The notes: generated from the sequence alone by a model not told the origin. Positions 46,470-55,626 are shown, counted from the stretch's first letter. The stretch is 64,000 bases of DNA from Desulfonatronum thiosulfatophilum (GCF_900104215.1 NZ_FMXO01000003.1:62001-126000), one strand, 5' to 3'. Translations and numbers: made by a program.

Positions 46470-48140
46470 ATGGCCTTCTGGAAAAGCAAGAAATCTTCCG
46501 CGGACGATTCGCGCGAAAGCTCCGAGCCCACGCAAAAATGGCTCCTCCCGGAGAAGAGCCGTATATACCTTGAAGACCTTTTTCGTGTAATGACTCGGGA
46601 TGTTGTACTTTTTGTCTTCACCAGGGAGGAGGAGAACGTCCCCTACAACCGGTTCTGCACGGATTTTGTGAAGGACTTGGCCCGAATCAGCCCGAAAATC
46701 AAGGCAAATTTCGCGTCCATGGAATCCGGGGAGGCCGAGAAATACTCCGTACACCGCTCACCGACCATCCTCGTTCAGCCGGAGGACTATCGCATTCGTT
46801 TTACCGGAGCGCCCGCGGGCGAGGAAGGCAAGTCCCTCATTGAAACCATCCTGCTGGCATCCCTCAAGGAGAGCGGACTTTCGGAGACATCCATAAAAGT
46901 GCTGGCGCAATGCAAAGAGCCCCGGGACATCCAGGTTTTCGTCAACCCCGTCTGTCCCTACTGCCCGCAACAAGTGATGCATGCGATCCGCGCGGCCATC
47001 GAGCGCCCGGATCTGATTTCCACGGAATGCGTGGAAACCGGCCAGAATCAGGATTTGGCCCAACGATTCAACATCGGCGCCGTTCCCCATACGGTGGTCA
47101 ATGCCGAACACAACATCATCGGCCTGGTTCCGGAGGAGCACTTCATGGCCGAGGTGTTGACGCTCCAGCCGGTGGCTCCGTCCACTGCGTCTCCGACCCC
47201 TGGAAATTCCGGTCAGGAAGCCGTGGACGTGGATCTGCTGATCGTGGGCGGTGGGCCGGCAGGTCTGAGCGCGGCCGTCTATGCCGCGCGCAGCGGTCTG
47301 AAAACGGTGATCCTGGAGGGCAAGACCGTGGGCGGACAGATCGTGGTCACGCCTGTGGTGGAGAATTATCCTGCGTTCACCTCCATTTCCGGTCTCAAGC
47401 TGGTGGAAATGATGTCCGAACAGGCCCGGCAGTATGTCCAGATCCTCCAGGGGGTGCCTGTTCACGAAGCCAAGATCGGCAGGCGCGTGGAGGCTCTGAC
47501 GGATCGGGGGCTGTTCCGCGCCAGGGCTATGCTTCTGGCCACCGGAGCCACATGGCGCAAGCTGGGCGTTCCGGGAGAGGCAAAGTTTTTCGGCCATGGC
47601 GTGAACTACTGCGCCACCTGTGACGGCTACCTCTACAAGGGCCGGAACGTTTTGGTGGTCGGCGGGGGCAATACGGCCCTGACCGATGCCCTGTACCTGA
47701 AGAACCTCGGTGCCGGCGTGGCCGTCATCCACCGCCGCGACGCCTTCCGGGGCGAGCAGCATCTGGTGGACGCCTTGGATCGCGAACACATTCCGGTCTA
47801 CTGGAACACCGTGGTGGAGGAGATCCTGGGCGAGGAGTCGGTGCGGGCTGTGCGGATCCGCGACGTGCATAGCGGTGTGCAGCGTGAAGTTTCGACGGAC
47901 GGTGTTTTCGTGGCCATCGGCGAGACGGCCAATGCCGACCTGGCCAGGGATCTCGGTCTCCAACTGAACGAGGACGGCACAGTTTTCGTGGACCACCGGA
48001 TGCGTACAAGTCATCCCCGTATCTATGCCGCGGGAGACGTTACGGGCGGAGTGCGCCAGATCGTCACGGCCGTCGGCCAGGGATCCGTGGCGGCCTTGAG
48101 CATATTCGAGGATCTTTCCAAAGAGCCTTCGAACGATTGA
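46470..48140 (+). CDS. Glutaredoxin-like/thioredoxin reductase fusion (AhpF-like)
   Basis: 556 residues. Two thioredoxin-fold units fill the first 230 residues; the second bears the redox pair CPYC at 162-165 and cis-Pro region IGAVPHTVV. A linker leads to a thioredoxin-reductase-type flavoprotein with FAD motif VGGGPAGLSAAVYAARSG, redox pair CATC at 381-384, NAD(P) motif VGGGNTALTDALYL and the closing YAAGDVTGG. It probably passes electrons from NAD(P)H to its own N-terminal disulfide, then to peroxiredoxin or other partners. No ahpC is adjacent. Confidence 0.93.
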   Translation: MAFWKSKKSSADDSRESSEPTQKWLLPEKSRIYLEDLFRVMTRDVVLFVFTREEENVPYNRFCTDFVKDLARISPKIKANFASMESGEAEKYSVHRSPTILVQPEDYRIRFTGAPAGEEGKSLIETILLASLKESGLSETSIKVLAQCKEPRDIQVFVNPVCPYCPQQVMHAIRAAIERPDLISTECVETGQNQDLAQRFNIGAVPHTVVNAEHNIIGLVPEEHFMAEVLTLQPVAPSTASPTPGNSGQEAVDVDLLIVGGGPAGLSAAVYAARSGLKTVILEGKTVGGQIVVTPVVENYPAFTSISGLKLVEMMSEQARQYVQILQGVPVHEAKIGRRVEALTDRGLFRARAMLLATGATWRKLGVPGEAKFFGHGVNYCATCDGYLYKGRNVLVVGGGNTALTDALYLKNLGAGVAVIHRRDAFRGEQHLVDALDREHIPVYWNTVVEEILGEESVRAVRIRDVHSGVQREVSTDGVFVAIGETANADLARDLGLQLNEDGTVFVDHRMRTSHPRIYAAGDVTGGVRQIVTAVGQGSVAALSIFEDLSKEPSND

Positions 48141-48141
48141 G

Positions 48142-50238
48142 CTACCACCCACTCACCGACCGAACCTGGGACATGTCGGTCACGCCCTGCAGCACTTTGA
48201 GCAGGGCGTCCTGTTTCAGGGTCAGCATCCCGTCGGCCACGGCCTGATCCCGGATTTCCTCGGTATGGCCGCGGCGCTTGATCAGGTTTTTTATCCGCGT
48301 CGAGCTGGCCATCAGTTCATGAACGCCGATCCGGCCGCGGTAGCCCTGGTTGCACTGACCGCACCCCTTGGCCCGATACAATGAAATATCCCTGGACATG
48401 GGAATGTACTGGTCAAAGCCCGCCCCGAATTCTTTTTGCAGATCGTCCACCTCCTGCTTGGCGGGGCGATAGGCTTCCTTGCATTGGGTGCAGAGGGTTT
48501 TGATCAGCCTCTGGGCCACGACGCAGAGCAAAGAGTCCGCGAAGTTGAACGGGTCCAGATCCATGTCCAGCAGGCGCGTGATGGTTTCGGGCGCGGAATT
48601 GGTGTGCAGCGTGGAGAAAACCAAGTGGCCCGTCAGCGAGGCCTGAACCCCGATATGCGCGGTTTCCGCGTCCCGCATCTCACCGATCATGATCACATCC
48701 GGATCGGCCCGCAGGAAGGACCGCAGGGTTGTGGCGAAATCCAGGCCGATCTTGGGGTTGATCTGAACCTGGCGCAGGCCTTCCTGGGTGATTTCCACCG
48801 GGTCCTCGGCCGTCCAGATCTTGCGTTCGGAAGTGTTGATGTAGCTGATGGCCGAGTGGAGCGAGGTGGTCTTGCCGGAGCCCGTGGGGCCGACCACGAC
48901 GATCAGCCCGTAGGGCTTGTAGACCGCGTTCTTGAACTTGGCCAGATTGTCGTCGGACATGCCCAGCTTTTCCAGGGGCAGGGGCTTGCCCGAGGCCAGT
49001 AGGCGCAGGACCACGTCTTCATGGTTTTCGATGGTCGGCAGGATGGCCACCCGAAATTCAACAATTTTACCCAGCTCAGGCAGGCGCATCTTGATTTTGC
49101 CGTCCTGAGGCAGACGGCGCTCCGCGATGTTCAGGTGGGCCATGATCTTGATCCGGGAGATGAGCGGCTTGGCCATGCCGGCGCGAATTTTCCGGAACTC
49201 ATGGCAGCTGCCGTCGATCCGAAACCGTACCGAGCAGAATCTGTTGCGCGGATCGGGTTCGATATGGATGTCCGAGGCATTGCGGCGCCAGGCCTCCACC
49301 AGCAGGGCGTTCACCAGCCGCACGACCTCGGAATCCGTGACCCCGGTCTCCATGTCCAGATGCGGTTCCACTTCCTCATCGATTCGCGCTTCCACCGAAT
49401 CCCCAAGTTCCATCAGTTCCTCTGAACCCAGGCGACGGTAGAACAGCTCGATGAATCCATGGATGTCGGAAATCAGGGCAACCTTCGGTTCGATCCGGCT
49501 GGTGCCGAAAATGAATCGGATTTCATCCAGTCGGGCATGATCGAAGGGGTTGGCCATCAGCACGGTGATGGTGTTCCCGTCAACAGCCAGAGGGGTCCAC
49601 CCGGAGCGTTTCAGGTATTCCGGGTCCAGCTTGCGCTTTTCCAAGAGTTCAAAGGGGGCGTCGATATTCGGATCGAAATCCACGAAGGGCACTTCATAAA
49701 AAGTGGCCAGAGATTCACCCAGGGCCTGCTTACTGATCTTCGCTTCCCGCAGGAGCAACTGGTCCAGGTCCTCGTTGTTTTCTTTGGCGGACAAGGTCAG
49801 CTCGGCAAGCTGCTGCTCGGCAAGGTCTCCCTTCGAGATCAGCTGACTGTAGCGATGCTGTGGGCGGCTTTCCTTTTGCCCGATGGCCTTCAGCTTCTCA
49901 GCTAGGCCCGGGTGGTTCGGGTTCAGGCGGTGGGCCTGCCAGAAGGCTTGCTTGGCCTGGACCAGATCCTTGGCCTGGAACAAGGATTGGCCGAGCTGGT
50001 AGTACAACGCCGCCTGTTCATGCACGGTTAGGGATGATTCCATCAACGCCTTGGCCAGAAAATCAGCCATTTCCCGGTGTTGGCCCAGGGCCCGCAGGGA
50101 CTGGATCAGCAGGGTGATCACGGCAAAGGTTTTCTTGCCACTGCGATAATCGTCGAGCAGTGAAGTGGCGGCTTCCTGGAATCTTCCCTGCCGGAAGAGC
50201 GCTTCCCCCTGAAGGTTGGTTGATGAAGCAGTTGTCAT
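48142..50238 (-). CDS. GspE/PilB-family secretion or pilus ATPase with TPR front
   Basis: 698 residues. The first ~130 are TPR-like (EALFRQGRFQEAATSLL, AALYYQLGQSLFQAKDLVQAKQAF). A GspE N-terminal (MshEN) domain follows, then the ATPase core: VVGPTGSGKTTSLHSAISY near residue 446, Asp box YINTSERKIWTAEDPVE, and Walker B DPDVIMIGEMRDAETA. A zinc motif CTQCKEAYRP...CGQCNQGY completes it. It powers a type II secretion or type IV pilus machine, yet no other component gene is nearby. The start at 50238 lies just after the upstream gene's stop. Confidence 0.9.
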   Translation of the reverse strand: MTTASSTNLQGEALFRQGRFQEAATSLLDDYRSGKKTFAVITLLIQSLRALGQHREMADFLAKALMESSLTVHEQAALYYQLGQSLFQAKDLVQAKQAFWQAHRLNPNHPGLAEKLKAIGQKESRPQHRYSQLISKGDLAEQQLAELTLSAKENNEDLDQLLLREAKISKQALGESLATFYEVPFVDFDPNIDAPFELLEKRKLDPEYLKRSGWTPLAVDGNTITVLMANPFDHARLDEIRFIFGTSRIEPKVALISDIHGFIELFYRRLGSEELMELGDSVEARIDEEVEPHLDMETGVTDSEVVRLVNALLVEAWRRNASDIHIEPDPRNRFCSVRFRIDGSCHEFRKIRAGMAKPLISRIKIMAHLNIAERRLPQDGKIKMRLPELGKIVEFRVAILPTIENHEDVVLRLLASGKPLPLEKLGMSDDNLAKFKNAVYKPYGLIVVVGPTGSGKTTSLHSAISYINTSERKIWTAEDPVEITQEGLRQVQINPKIGLDFATTLRSFLRADPDVIMIGEMRDAETAHIGVQASLTGHLVFSTLHTNSAPETITRLLDMDLDPFNFADSLLCVVAQRLIKTLCTQCKEAYRPAKQEVDDLQKEFGAGFDQYIPMSRDISLYRAKGCGQCNQGYRGRIGVHELMASSTRIKNLIKRRGHTEEIRDQAVADGMLTLKQDALLKVLQGVTDMSQVRSVSGW

Positions 50239-50242
50239 TGGT

Positions 50243-51301
50243 TCATTGAGGTAAAGGCTGGGTGATGCCTGGTGCCTTGATCGCAAGACGGGTCTGAACG
50301 GAGCCGTCCTGCTCGGCGATGACGACATCCGCGATGGTTTCCGAAGTTATTACGATGCTCGAATAATCGGCGGCAGCGACAGGAACATGGCCGTCGAGAC
50401 GGATAATCCAGTCCCACAGCACTGCCGTGGCTTGGGCTAAATGGTGCGGTTCAAATTCCGGGATGACAGTCAATGGGCGAACTTGCGGTTCCAAAGGAAT
50501 CCGGATGTGGGAATTGCGGCTGACGGATTCGTTCCATTCGGCGATCTGTCGACTGAAGCGGATCAGCAGCAACCGGAGGTGCTCCTGATCGATCTCCGGG
50601 GCGATCAGGCAGTACCGACCCCAGTCCAGTCTGCCCAGCCGATCATAGCTGCGCAGCCTGTCGCGGATCTGGGCCGAAAGGTCCCGCTCCATCCATTCGG
50701 CCATCATCAACCCATGGTTCAGATGAACGCTTTCCAGGCCGTATAACTCGAACACGGCCAGGGAAAAGCAGCTGCGCTTGCGGAAAGCCTTGTTCAATTC
50801 CTCATGCAATGCCCTTTTCAGTCCTGAAGAGGTTAAAATGCCGGCGGAAATGCTCATCTGGTGCACGGCGGCGATCTGTTTTTGATTAAGCAGAAATTTC
50901 TGGGCCTTGCGGACCCGCCAGCAAAGTTCTCCGGGAAAATACGGCCGCAGCAGGTAGTCGTCGATGGAATTGCCATCAGCAGGAAATCTAACGAAATCCT
51001 CTCCCGAGCCGATCATGATGATCTGGAGATGCTGGTTTTGAAAGCGGTTGCGGTGCCGCAGGAGATGCACGAAATCGAAGCCGCCGATATCCGTGGCCTC
51101 CACCTGGACAAGAACGATTCTCAAGTTCTTGTGATCCTCCAGCAGACTCAACGCCCTCAAGTGGCTCGTCGCGGTGAAGACCTTGAAGCCGCTCCTGCGC
51201 AGTTCCAACTCCATGGATCTCCCCTGTTCGATGTCAGATTCAATCAGGAGGATGGAGACGTTCAGATCTTCCGGCTCTTCGTCATGGTTCCACTTATCCA
51301 T
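50243..51301 (-). CDS. Degenerate receiver plus degenerate GGDEF-like regulator
   Basis: 352 residues. The N-terminal part has receiver-domain form (SILLIESDIEQG...LRIVLVQVEATD), but Gln66 stands where the phospho-Asp should be, and the conserved Lys is Arg (LLRPYF). The second half resembles a GGDEF domain (FSLAVFELYGLESVHLNHGL) whose signature is GRLDWGRY, so cyclase activity is unlikely. It probably works by binding, not catalysis. It ends 5 bases before the GspE-like gene, suggesting control of that ATPase. Family call is by pattern only. Confidence 0.72.
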   Translation of the reverse strand: MDKWNHDEEPEDLNVSILLIESDIEQGRSMELELRRSGFKVFTATSHLRALSLLEDHKNLRIVLVQVEATDIGGFDFVHLLRHRNRFQNQHLQIIMIGSGEDFVRFPADGNSIDDYLLRPYFPGELCWRVRKAQKFLLNQKQIAAVHQMSISAGILTSSGLKRALHEELNKAFRKRSCFSLAVFELYGLESVHLNHGLMMAEWMERDLSAQIRDRLRSYDRLGRLDWGRYCLIAPEIDQEHLRLLLIRFSRQIAEWNESVSRNSHIRIPLEPQVRPLTVIPEFEPHHLAQATAVLWDWIIRLDGHVPVAAADYSSIVITSETIADVVIAEQDGSVQTRLAIKAPGITQPLPQ

Positions 51302-51465
51302 ACCGACCTCAGTTCGTTGCGCTTGCGAAGATAATCGACATCAGCTGAAGCTTCCATTGCATTCATTACAATTATCCCTGGACATGAGGAAATGCAACCA
51401 AATTGACTTGCACCATTCTTGCAATTATTGCGGTTCATTCGGCTGGAGCGTATTTTTGAAATATG

Positions 51466-51520
51466 AACCGCCCGCTACGCTCAAGCCCGCAGAGGCCGCC
51501 AAGAAGATTTCGTCTTCCGC
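51466..51520 (+). repeat. Stem-loop repeat, partial copy C
   Basis: AACCGCCCGCTACGCTCAAG and AGGCCGCCAAG resemble the left flank of copy A at 46.2 kb, in plus orientation. The hairpin core is missing here. It faces copy B on the other strand about 70 bases away. The 466-base gap (51302-51767) holds no gene I can support. Confidence 0.4.
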
Positions 51521-51589
51521 TGGAAAGGTGTGTTAAGCCAAAAAGGCTTCACGTCTGCCGGCGATGTCTTGTTCATCCCGTCAAAGAAG

Positions 51590-51687
51590 GCAACCTTTCT
51601 GAAAGCAGCTCCTTTCCTGCTTTCAGAAAATGTTTCCCCTTGGCGATCTCGGCGTCTTCAGCGATCAACGGGAGCGAGCGGTTTAAT
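51590..51687 (-). repeat. Stem-loop repeat, copy B
   Basis: Minus-strand copy of the repeat. The hairpin is perfect here: TTTCTGAAAGCAG (51596-51608) pairs with CTGCTTTCAGAAA (51617-51629), 13 bp with an 8-base loop. CGCCAAGGGGAAA and a CCGCTCGCTCCCG flank match copy A. It may be a small dispersed intergenic element. Confidence 0.65.
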
Positions 51688-51767
51688 GTTTTTTTGAGAC
51701 GCGCTTCACTCAATGCGCTGTGTCGGCGCAATACAGATAAACGAGCAACTACAAAGAGGAGTCAAAC

Positions 51768-51974
51768 ATGTCGTGGGTAGCCATCAGGCGTTTCAATGTT
51801 GGAGATCCGGATATCGCACGGACGAAAAAACACTGGGAAGATGTGGCCGAGGATCTGGGTTTGCTCGCCGAATCCAATGTTTTGCTTGAGGAAGGAGATA
51901 AAGAGGTCAAGCTGTATGTCAGCGAAACAGTAAACGAGTTTTTCAAAGGCCAGCCAGGAGGACACTACTCCTGA
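51768..51974 (+). CDS. Small orphan protein
   Basis: 68 residues, family not recognised. It is acidic and helical in look: WVAIRRFNVGDPDIARTKKH, EDVAEDLGLLAESNVLL, then a beta-like VKLYVSET and a NEFFKGQ tail. No membrane segment or signal peptide. AAAGAGGAG lies at good spacing before the ATG, which supports expression. It is convergent with the cupin remnant, overlapping its end by about 10 bases. Confidence 0.6.
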   Translation: MSWVAIRRFNVGDPDIARTKKHWEDVAEDLGLLAESNVLLEEGDKEVKLYVSETVNEFFKGQPGGHYS

Positions 51975-52375
51975 AAATTCCGGACAGTGTCGTTTCGATC
52001 AATCTGCCACCGCGCAACCGTAATTTGCCTTGGCGCGGCCCGACAATCCGTACCGGGTCGCGCCAATGCATCAATCTCATCGACCCTGTCATGGTCGCTG
52101 GAAACCAGCATACAGGCCCTCCCGACAAAGCAGGCAGGGCTCCTGTATTGCACACCCCATGTTCCACGCCAATCGGGCAAAAAGGTGAACCTCCGTCCCA
52201 AAGGCCTCGCCATCCTCCGTTGGAATACGCCTCGCCCATGCCGGAAAAGCACGAAAATGGAATCCAGCTGCGGATCATGGATGTGGATCGGGATCTCCAC
52301 TCCCGGCTCGATTTCCAGTTGCGAAAACTCAGCCTGTCCGAATCCGCCCCCCTGGACCAGAACGGCGATTTTCAC
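51965..52375 (-). pseudogene. Cupin-domain gene, frameshifted
   Basis: The first frame (from ATG 52375) begins a cupin: FSQLEIEPGVEIPIHIHDPQ with the HxH metal site, then IFVL. The homology then continues in another frame with GMGEAYSNGGWRGLWDG and PIGVEHGVCNTG, the second cupin motif. Removing one T from the TTTT near 52250 joins them as VLSGMGEAY. What follows may need a second shift. The gene is therefore probably inactive or carries a sequence error. Confidence 0.6.
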
Positions 52376-52400
52376 CCCGGAAAACTTCTAACGAGAAACT

Positions 52401-54131
52401 TTAATCATCGATATAAAAAGTAATGTAGGTATTCCCGGAGAGGTGGAAGTGCAGCACGTCGCGGGCCATCTTGGCCAGTAGAAAAAGGCCCAGTCTGGAA
52501 AGATCCTGGTCGTTTGCGCAGGAGGGGTGGATGGGGGGCGGACAGCGGTCCACGTCTTCGACCTGCGAGCCGCATATGATTTCCACGAACATGCCCTCTT
52601 CCTTGCGCTGGATGTCGAACAGGCATGTCTTGCCCTCATCGGCGACGTGCTCGCAGAGATGGCTGAACGTTTCTTCGCAGGACAGGCGCAGACGATGGAA
52701 GGCTGTGTCGCTTATCTTGAACTTATGCCGAACATCCTCCAGCGTGGCCAGCAGCTTCGGCATTTCCTCAGTCCGGGGCAGAAGCCGAAACGTCATTTGG
52801 GGCTTGGGAAAGAGAACCAGCAACAGGCTCATGGCCATTGCCACAAAACCGCCCATGGCCACGCCGCTCTGGAGTACCGGGCTCAGAGCCACGGGCATTA
52901 CATCCGGAAAGAAGTTGCGAGTCTCGGCTACAAGCCCGGCACACAGGGACAGCCCCAAGATCAGCCCGATCTGGAAACTCAGCCCGGAGCTGATGATCAG
53001 GCTGATGCCAGCGGCAAAGAGCATCCCGCAGATGACCACGAGCATTCCGCCGATGACCGGGGCGGGCAGGTCCAACAGAAAACCGGATATTTTGGGCATA
53101 AAAGCCAGTGCGAAGAGGATTGCCGCGCCCATCAGGCCGACGCGACGCGAGGCGACGCGGGTCATCTTCAGCAGCGGCAGGTTGTCGCAGAACGTAGCCA
53201 CGGGCGCGGCGCCGCTTAATCCGGCCAGCCCCTTGGCCACGGCGTCCCCGTACAGCCCGGTTTGGACCCGCTGATAGTCCACTTTGCGAAACCGGCGCAG
53301 CGAGAACTGCTGAACGAGCATGATGTTCCCGGTTCCCTCCATGGAACTGACTACGGCGGCCATGACAAATGCCGCCAGAAGCGGCACATGGCTCAGCCCC
53401 AGATCCAGCTCGAGGCCCGGCCAGGCCCATTGCGGCAAGCCTATCCACGGTGCCGAGACAGCCTGTTCGAGCTCAAGTATCCCGAAAAACCAGGCCGCAG
53501 CACATCCCGCGCCCAGCCCTAAAAGCGGGGTCCAGAGCCGCAGAGTCGTATTTCCGAATAGCATCAGCAGCACCAGGGCGGACATGGTGATCACGCCCAC
53601 GATGTAGTTGGAGGCCGATCCGAATCCGGGCCGGTCCGGAAGTCCGCCCTGCCACAGTTCGATGGCAATGGGCATCAGGCTGAGCGCCACGAGGATGATC
53701 ATGATCCCGCCGATTTGCGGGGTGACGATATGGCGCAGGAATCGCAGGAAATAGGAATAGAAAAAGACCACCGGCGCGCTGAGCAGGGTCATGGTGGCCA
53801 TCAACTCCAGTCCGCCCATGCGCACCGCGCCGAGAGTACAGGCGAGAAATGCGGAATAAGAACCCATGAAGAGCACGAATCCGCAGCCGATGCGTCCCAC
53901 CCGCAGGGTCTGGATCAAGGTGCCCAGGGCCGCGACAATGATGGTGGCAAAGGTGACGAAGGCGACCTGCTCGGGCGGAGTGAGCGTGGCCTTGCCGATC
54001 ATTATCGGCAGGAAGATAATTCCGTCGAAGATCAGGGAAACATGGGTCAACCCCAAGAGCAGGGACAACCCCCAACCTGCCTTGTCGTCCGCGGCATGGA
54101 GGATGCGGTCTGAATCAGCGCGTAAGGTCAT
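52401..54131 (-). CDS. NCS2 (xanthine/uracil-type) permease fused to a HATPase domain
   Basis: 576 residues in two parts. Residues 1-440 hold about 12-14 membrane helices of the NCS2 nucleobase permease type (LLLGLTHVSLIFDGIIFLPI, SSMEGTGNIMLVQQF near the substrate site, LPAPVIGGMLVV). Residues ~450-576 are cytoplasmic and resemble an RsbW/SpoIIAB-type ATP-binding domain: HRLRLSCEETFSHLCEHV (the N-box Glu region) and SRLGLFLLAKMARDVL. Transport substrate and the kinase-like role are inferred only. No clear ribosome site precedes the ATG. Confidence 0.85.
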   Translation of the reverse strand: MTLRADSDRILHAADDKAGWGLSLLLGLTHVSLIFDGIIFLPIMIGKATLTPPEQVAFVTFATIIVAALGTLIQTLRVGRIGCGFVLFMGSYSAFLACTLGAVRMGGLELMATMTLLSAPVVFFYSYFLRFLRHIVTPQIGGIMIILVALSLMPIAIELWQGGLPDRPGFGSASNYIVGVITMSALVLLMLFGNTTLRLWTPLLGLGAGCAAAWFFGILELEQAVSAPWIGLPQWAWPGLELDLGLSHVPLLAAFVMAAVVSSMEGTGNIMLVQQFSLRRFRKVDYQRVQTGLYGDAVAKGLAGLSGAAPVATFCDNLPLLKMTRVASRRVGLMGAAILFALAFMPKISGFLLDLPAPVIGGMLVVICGMLFAAGISLIISSGLSFQIGLILGLSLCAGLVAETRNFFPDVMPVALSPVLQSGVAMGGFVAMAMSLLLVLFPKPQMTFRLLPRTEEMPKLLATLEDVRHKFKISDTAFHRLRLSCEETFSHLCEHVADEGKTCLFDIQRKEEGMFVEIICGSQVEDVDRCPPPIHPSCANDQDLSRLGLFLLAKMARDVLHFHLSGNTYITFYIDD

Positions 54132-54801
54132 GGGTGTTATTTGGCTGTTGATGCGTGGTAGTCATTAGCAGGGACGGAATAGAGCTGCTTCTCTGACCGT
54201 CCACGCCATCATAATTTTGTTCACTTGCTTTTTTTTGCTGTTGAAAAGCACCTTTACTTATCAAGCCACTACATGTCGACTGTCATGGTTCGTGATATGG
54301 TGTTGTACGGGCGCACCAAGACTGGCCGGGCTGGATTCCGGAATAGTCCGGTCGACATGCCAGTCCTTCTTGCTCCGCTTGTGCTGAAGTAGTAGTGGCG
54401 GCCGTTTTCTTCTGGAAATGAAAGACGTAATGCAACTGCTCATTTGTGTTCCGGCTTGCCTCGATTTTTCACCCTCGCAACTCCTTCGCTGGCTTCGCAA
54501 CATCGAACCATTGCCCGAATAAACATCCGTTGGCGTTTCAGGCGTCCAGCAATGGTTTGATGAACGAATCTTGGCTCAGTCAGACAGGCGAGGCCAAAAA
54601 TCGAGATAAGCCGGAACAATCCTGGGTACTTTCAGAATATGCTGAATAGTTACGGCCGAACAAGCGAGGGGCGGCTTCGGAAAGAGGGCAGCGATGCGCA
54701 GAGGTCGAGCATCACGCCCTTATTGAAAAACCTTGAAATGCTCCGCATGGGAGTTTTAAGCCGTTTGGGAATGGAGATTCATTGCCCGCAGGATTGAAGA
54801 C

Positions 54802-54825
54802 GCGGGAGGGCGATGACCCTCCCGC
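54802..54825 (-). terminator. Hairpin behind the outer-membrane barrel gene
   Basis: GCGGGAGGG / CCCTCCCGC form a perfect 9-bp stem with a 6-base loop, about 70 bases past the stop of the barrel gene (minus strand). There is no T-run, so termination is uncertain. In the rest of 54132-54893 (762 bases) I see short low-quality frames only and no gene I can support. Confidence 0.5.
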
Positions 54826-54893
54826 ATGAGGTTGGCAACAGTTGTTGCGTAGACTGTCGCTTCGTTTTCTGAAGCGACTTGTTCAACATCTCA

Positions 54894-55529
54894 TCAGAAC
54901 ATGTATCCCACCTGCACACCAAGCCTGAAGTTGTTCATGTCCACGTTGGAGCGAAAATTTGTCCCGCTGAGATGGACATTCATATCTTCCGTCCATTGGT
55001 ACTTTGCGTTGACGCCGGCAAACAGATTCGGGGTGAACCTGTAGTTGACGTCCGTAAAGAGTTGAACGCCGAAGACCCAGTCCTCACTCACATTGGCACT
55101 GCGGCCGCCTACATCGACATCCAAATCCAGCCAGCTGTAGGAAAGCCCGCCGCCAAAACCCAGCACAACGTTCGGTGCGACTTCGGCCGCGTACTTCAGG
55201 TTCAATTCCAGAGGGACGAAATGAACCCTGGTGTCAATGGTTTGAATAGTCACTCCGTCAAGAGAAACAAGCCTGTCGTTAGTGGCTCGTGCCCAGCCGA
55301 TCTCACCGCCGACATACAGATTCGGGAAGAGTTGGTGGTATCCTTCAACACCCAGATAAATCCCGTCCGACAGATCTACGTCGAACACGCTGTCTTGGAA
55401 GGAGATCCAATTAACCTTGAACGCCGCATTACTTTGGCCCAGGGCGAATCCTTCGAGCCTCATCTGGGCGAAGGACGTCGACGAAGACAACAAGACCGCC
55501 AGAAACACCGCAATAACTAACTTCTTCAT
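54894..55529 (-). CDS. Outer-membrane beta-barrel protein
   Basis: 211 residues. A signal peptide (MKKLVIAVFLAVLL...SFAQ, ~22 residues) is followed by alternating beta strands rich in aromatic residues: GIYLGVEGYHQLFPNLYVGGEIGW, FVPLELNLKYA, VVLGFGGGLSYSWLDLDV, YQWTEDMNVHLSG, and a last strand ending LGVQVGYMF, with the terminal Phe used by the BAM machine. It fits the small OmpW/OmpA-barrel class. GGAGG precedes the ATG at 55529. Ligand unknown. Confidence 0.85.
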   Translation of the reverse strand: MKKLVIAVFLAVLLSSSTSFAQMRLEGFALGQSNAAFKVNWISFQDSVFDVDLSDGIYLGVEGYHQLFPNLYVGGEIGWARATNDRLVSLDGVTIQTIDTRVHFVPLELNLKYAAEVAPNVVLGFGGGLSYSWLDLDVDVGGRSANVSEDWVFGVQLFTDVNYRFTPNLFAGVNAKYQWTEDMNVHLSGTNFRSNVDMNNFRLGVQVGYMF

Positions 55530-55592
55530 GATCCATTCCTCCTTTTGAAATGTTTCTTCCAAAACTTGCTCTTGCCTGAAAATTGCCTGAAA

Positions 55593-55626
55593 TGCCTCAG
55601 AAAATCCCTCCTTTGTTTGTGAGGCA
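55593..55626 (-). promoter_or_regulatory. Leader inverted repeat upstream of the barrel gene
   Basis: TGCCTCA / TGAGGCA, a 7-bp repeat separated by 20 bases, about 65 bases upstream of the barrel gene start on the minus strand. TGCCTGAAA also occurs once nearby with a near copy. It could be an operator or an mRNA leader stem. The gap 55530-56235 otherwise shows only AT-rich sequence, without a supportable gene. Confidence 0.3.

Noticed and set aside
54261-54649. Short frames in the 762-base gap upstream of the permease
   Set aside because: Arg/Ser-rich translations, no good start signals, no family resemblance.
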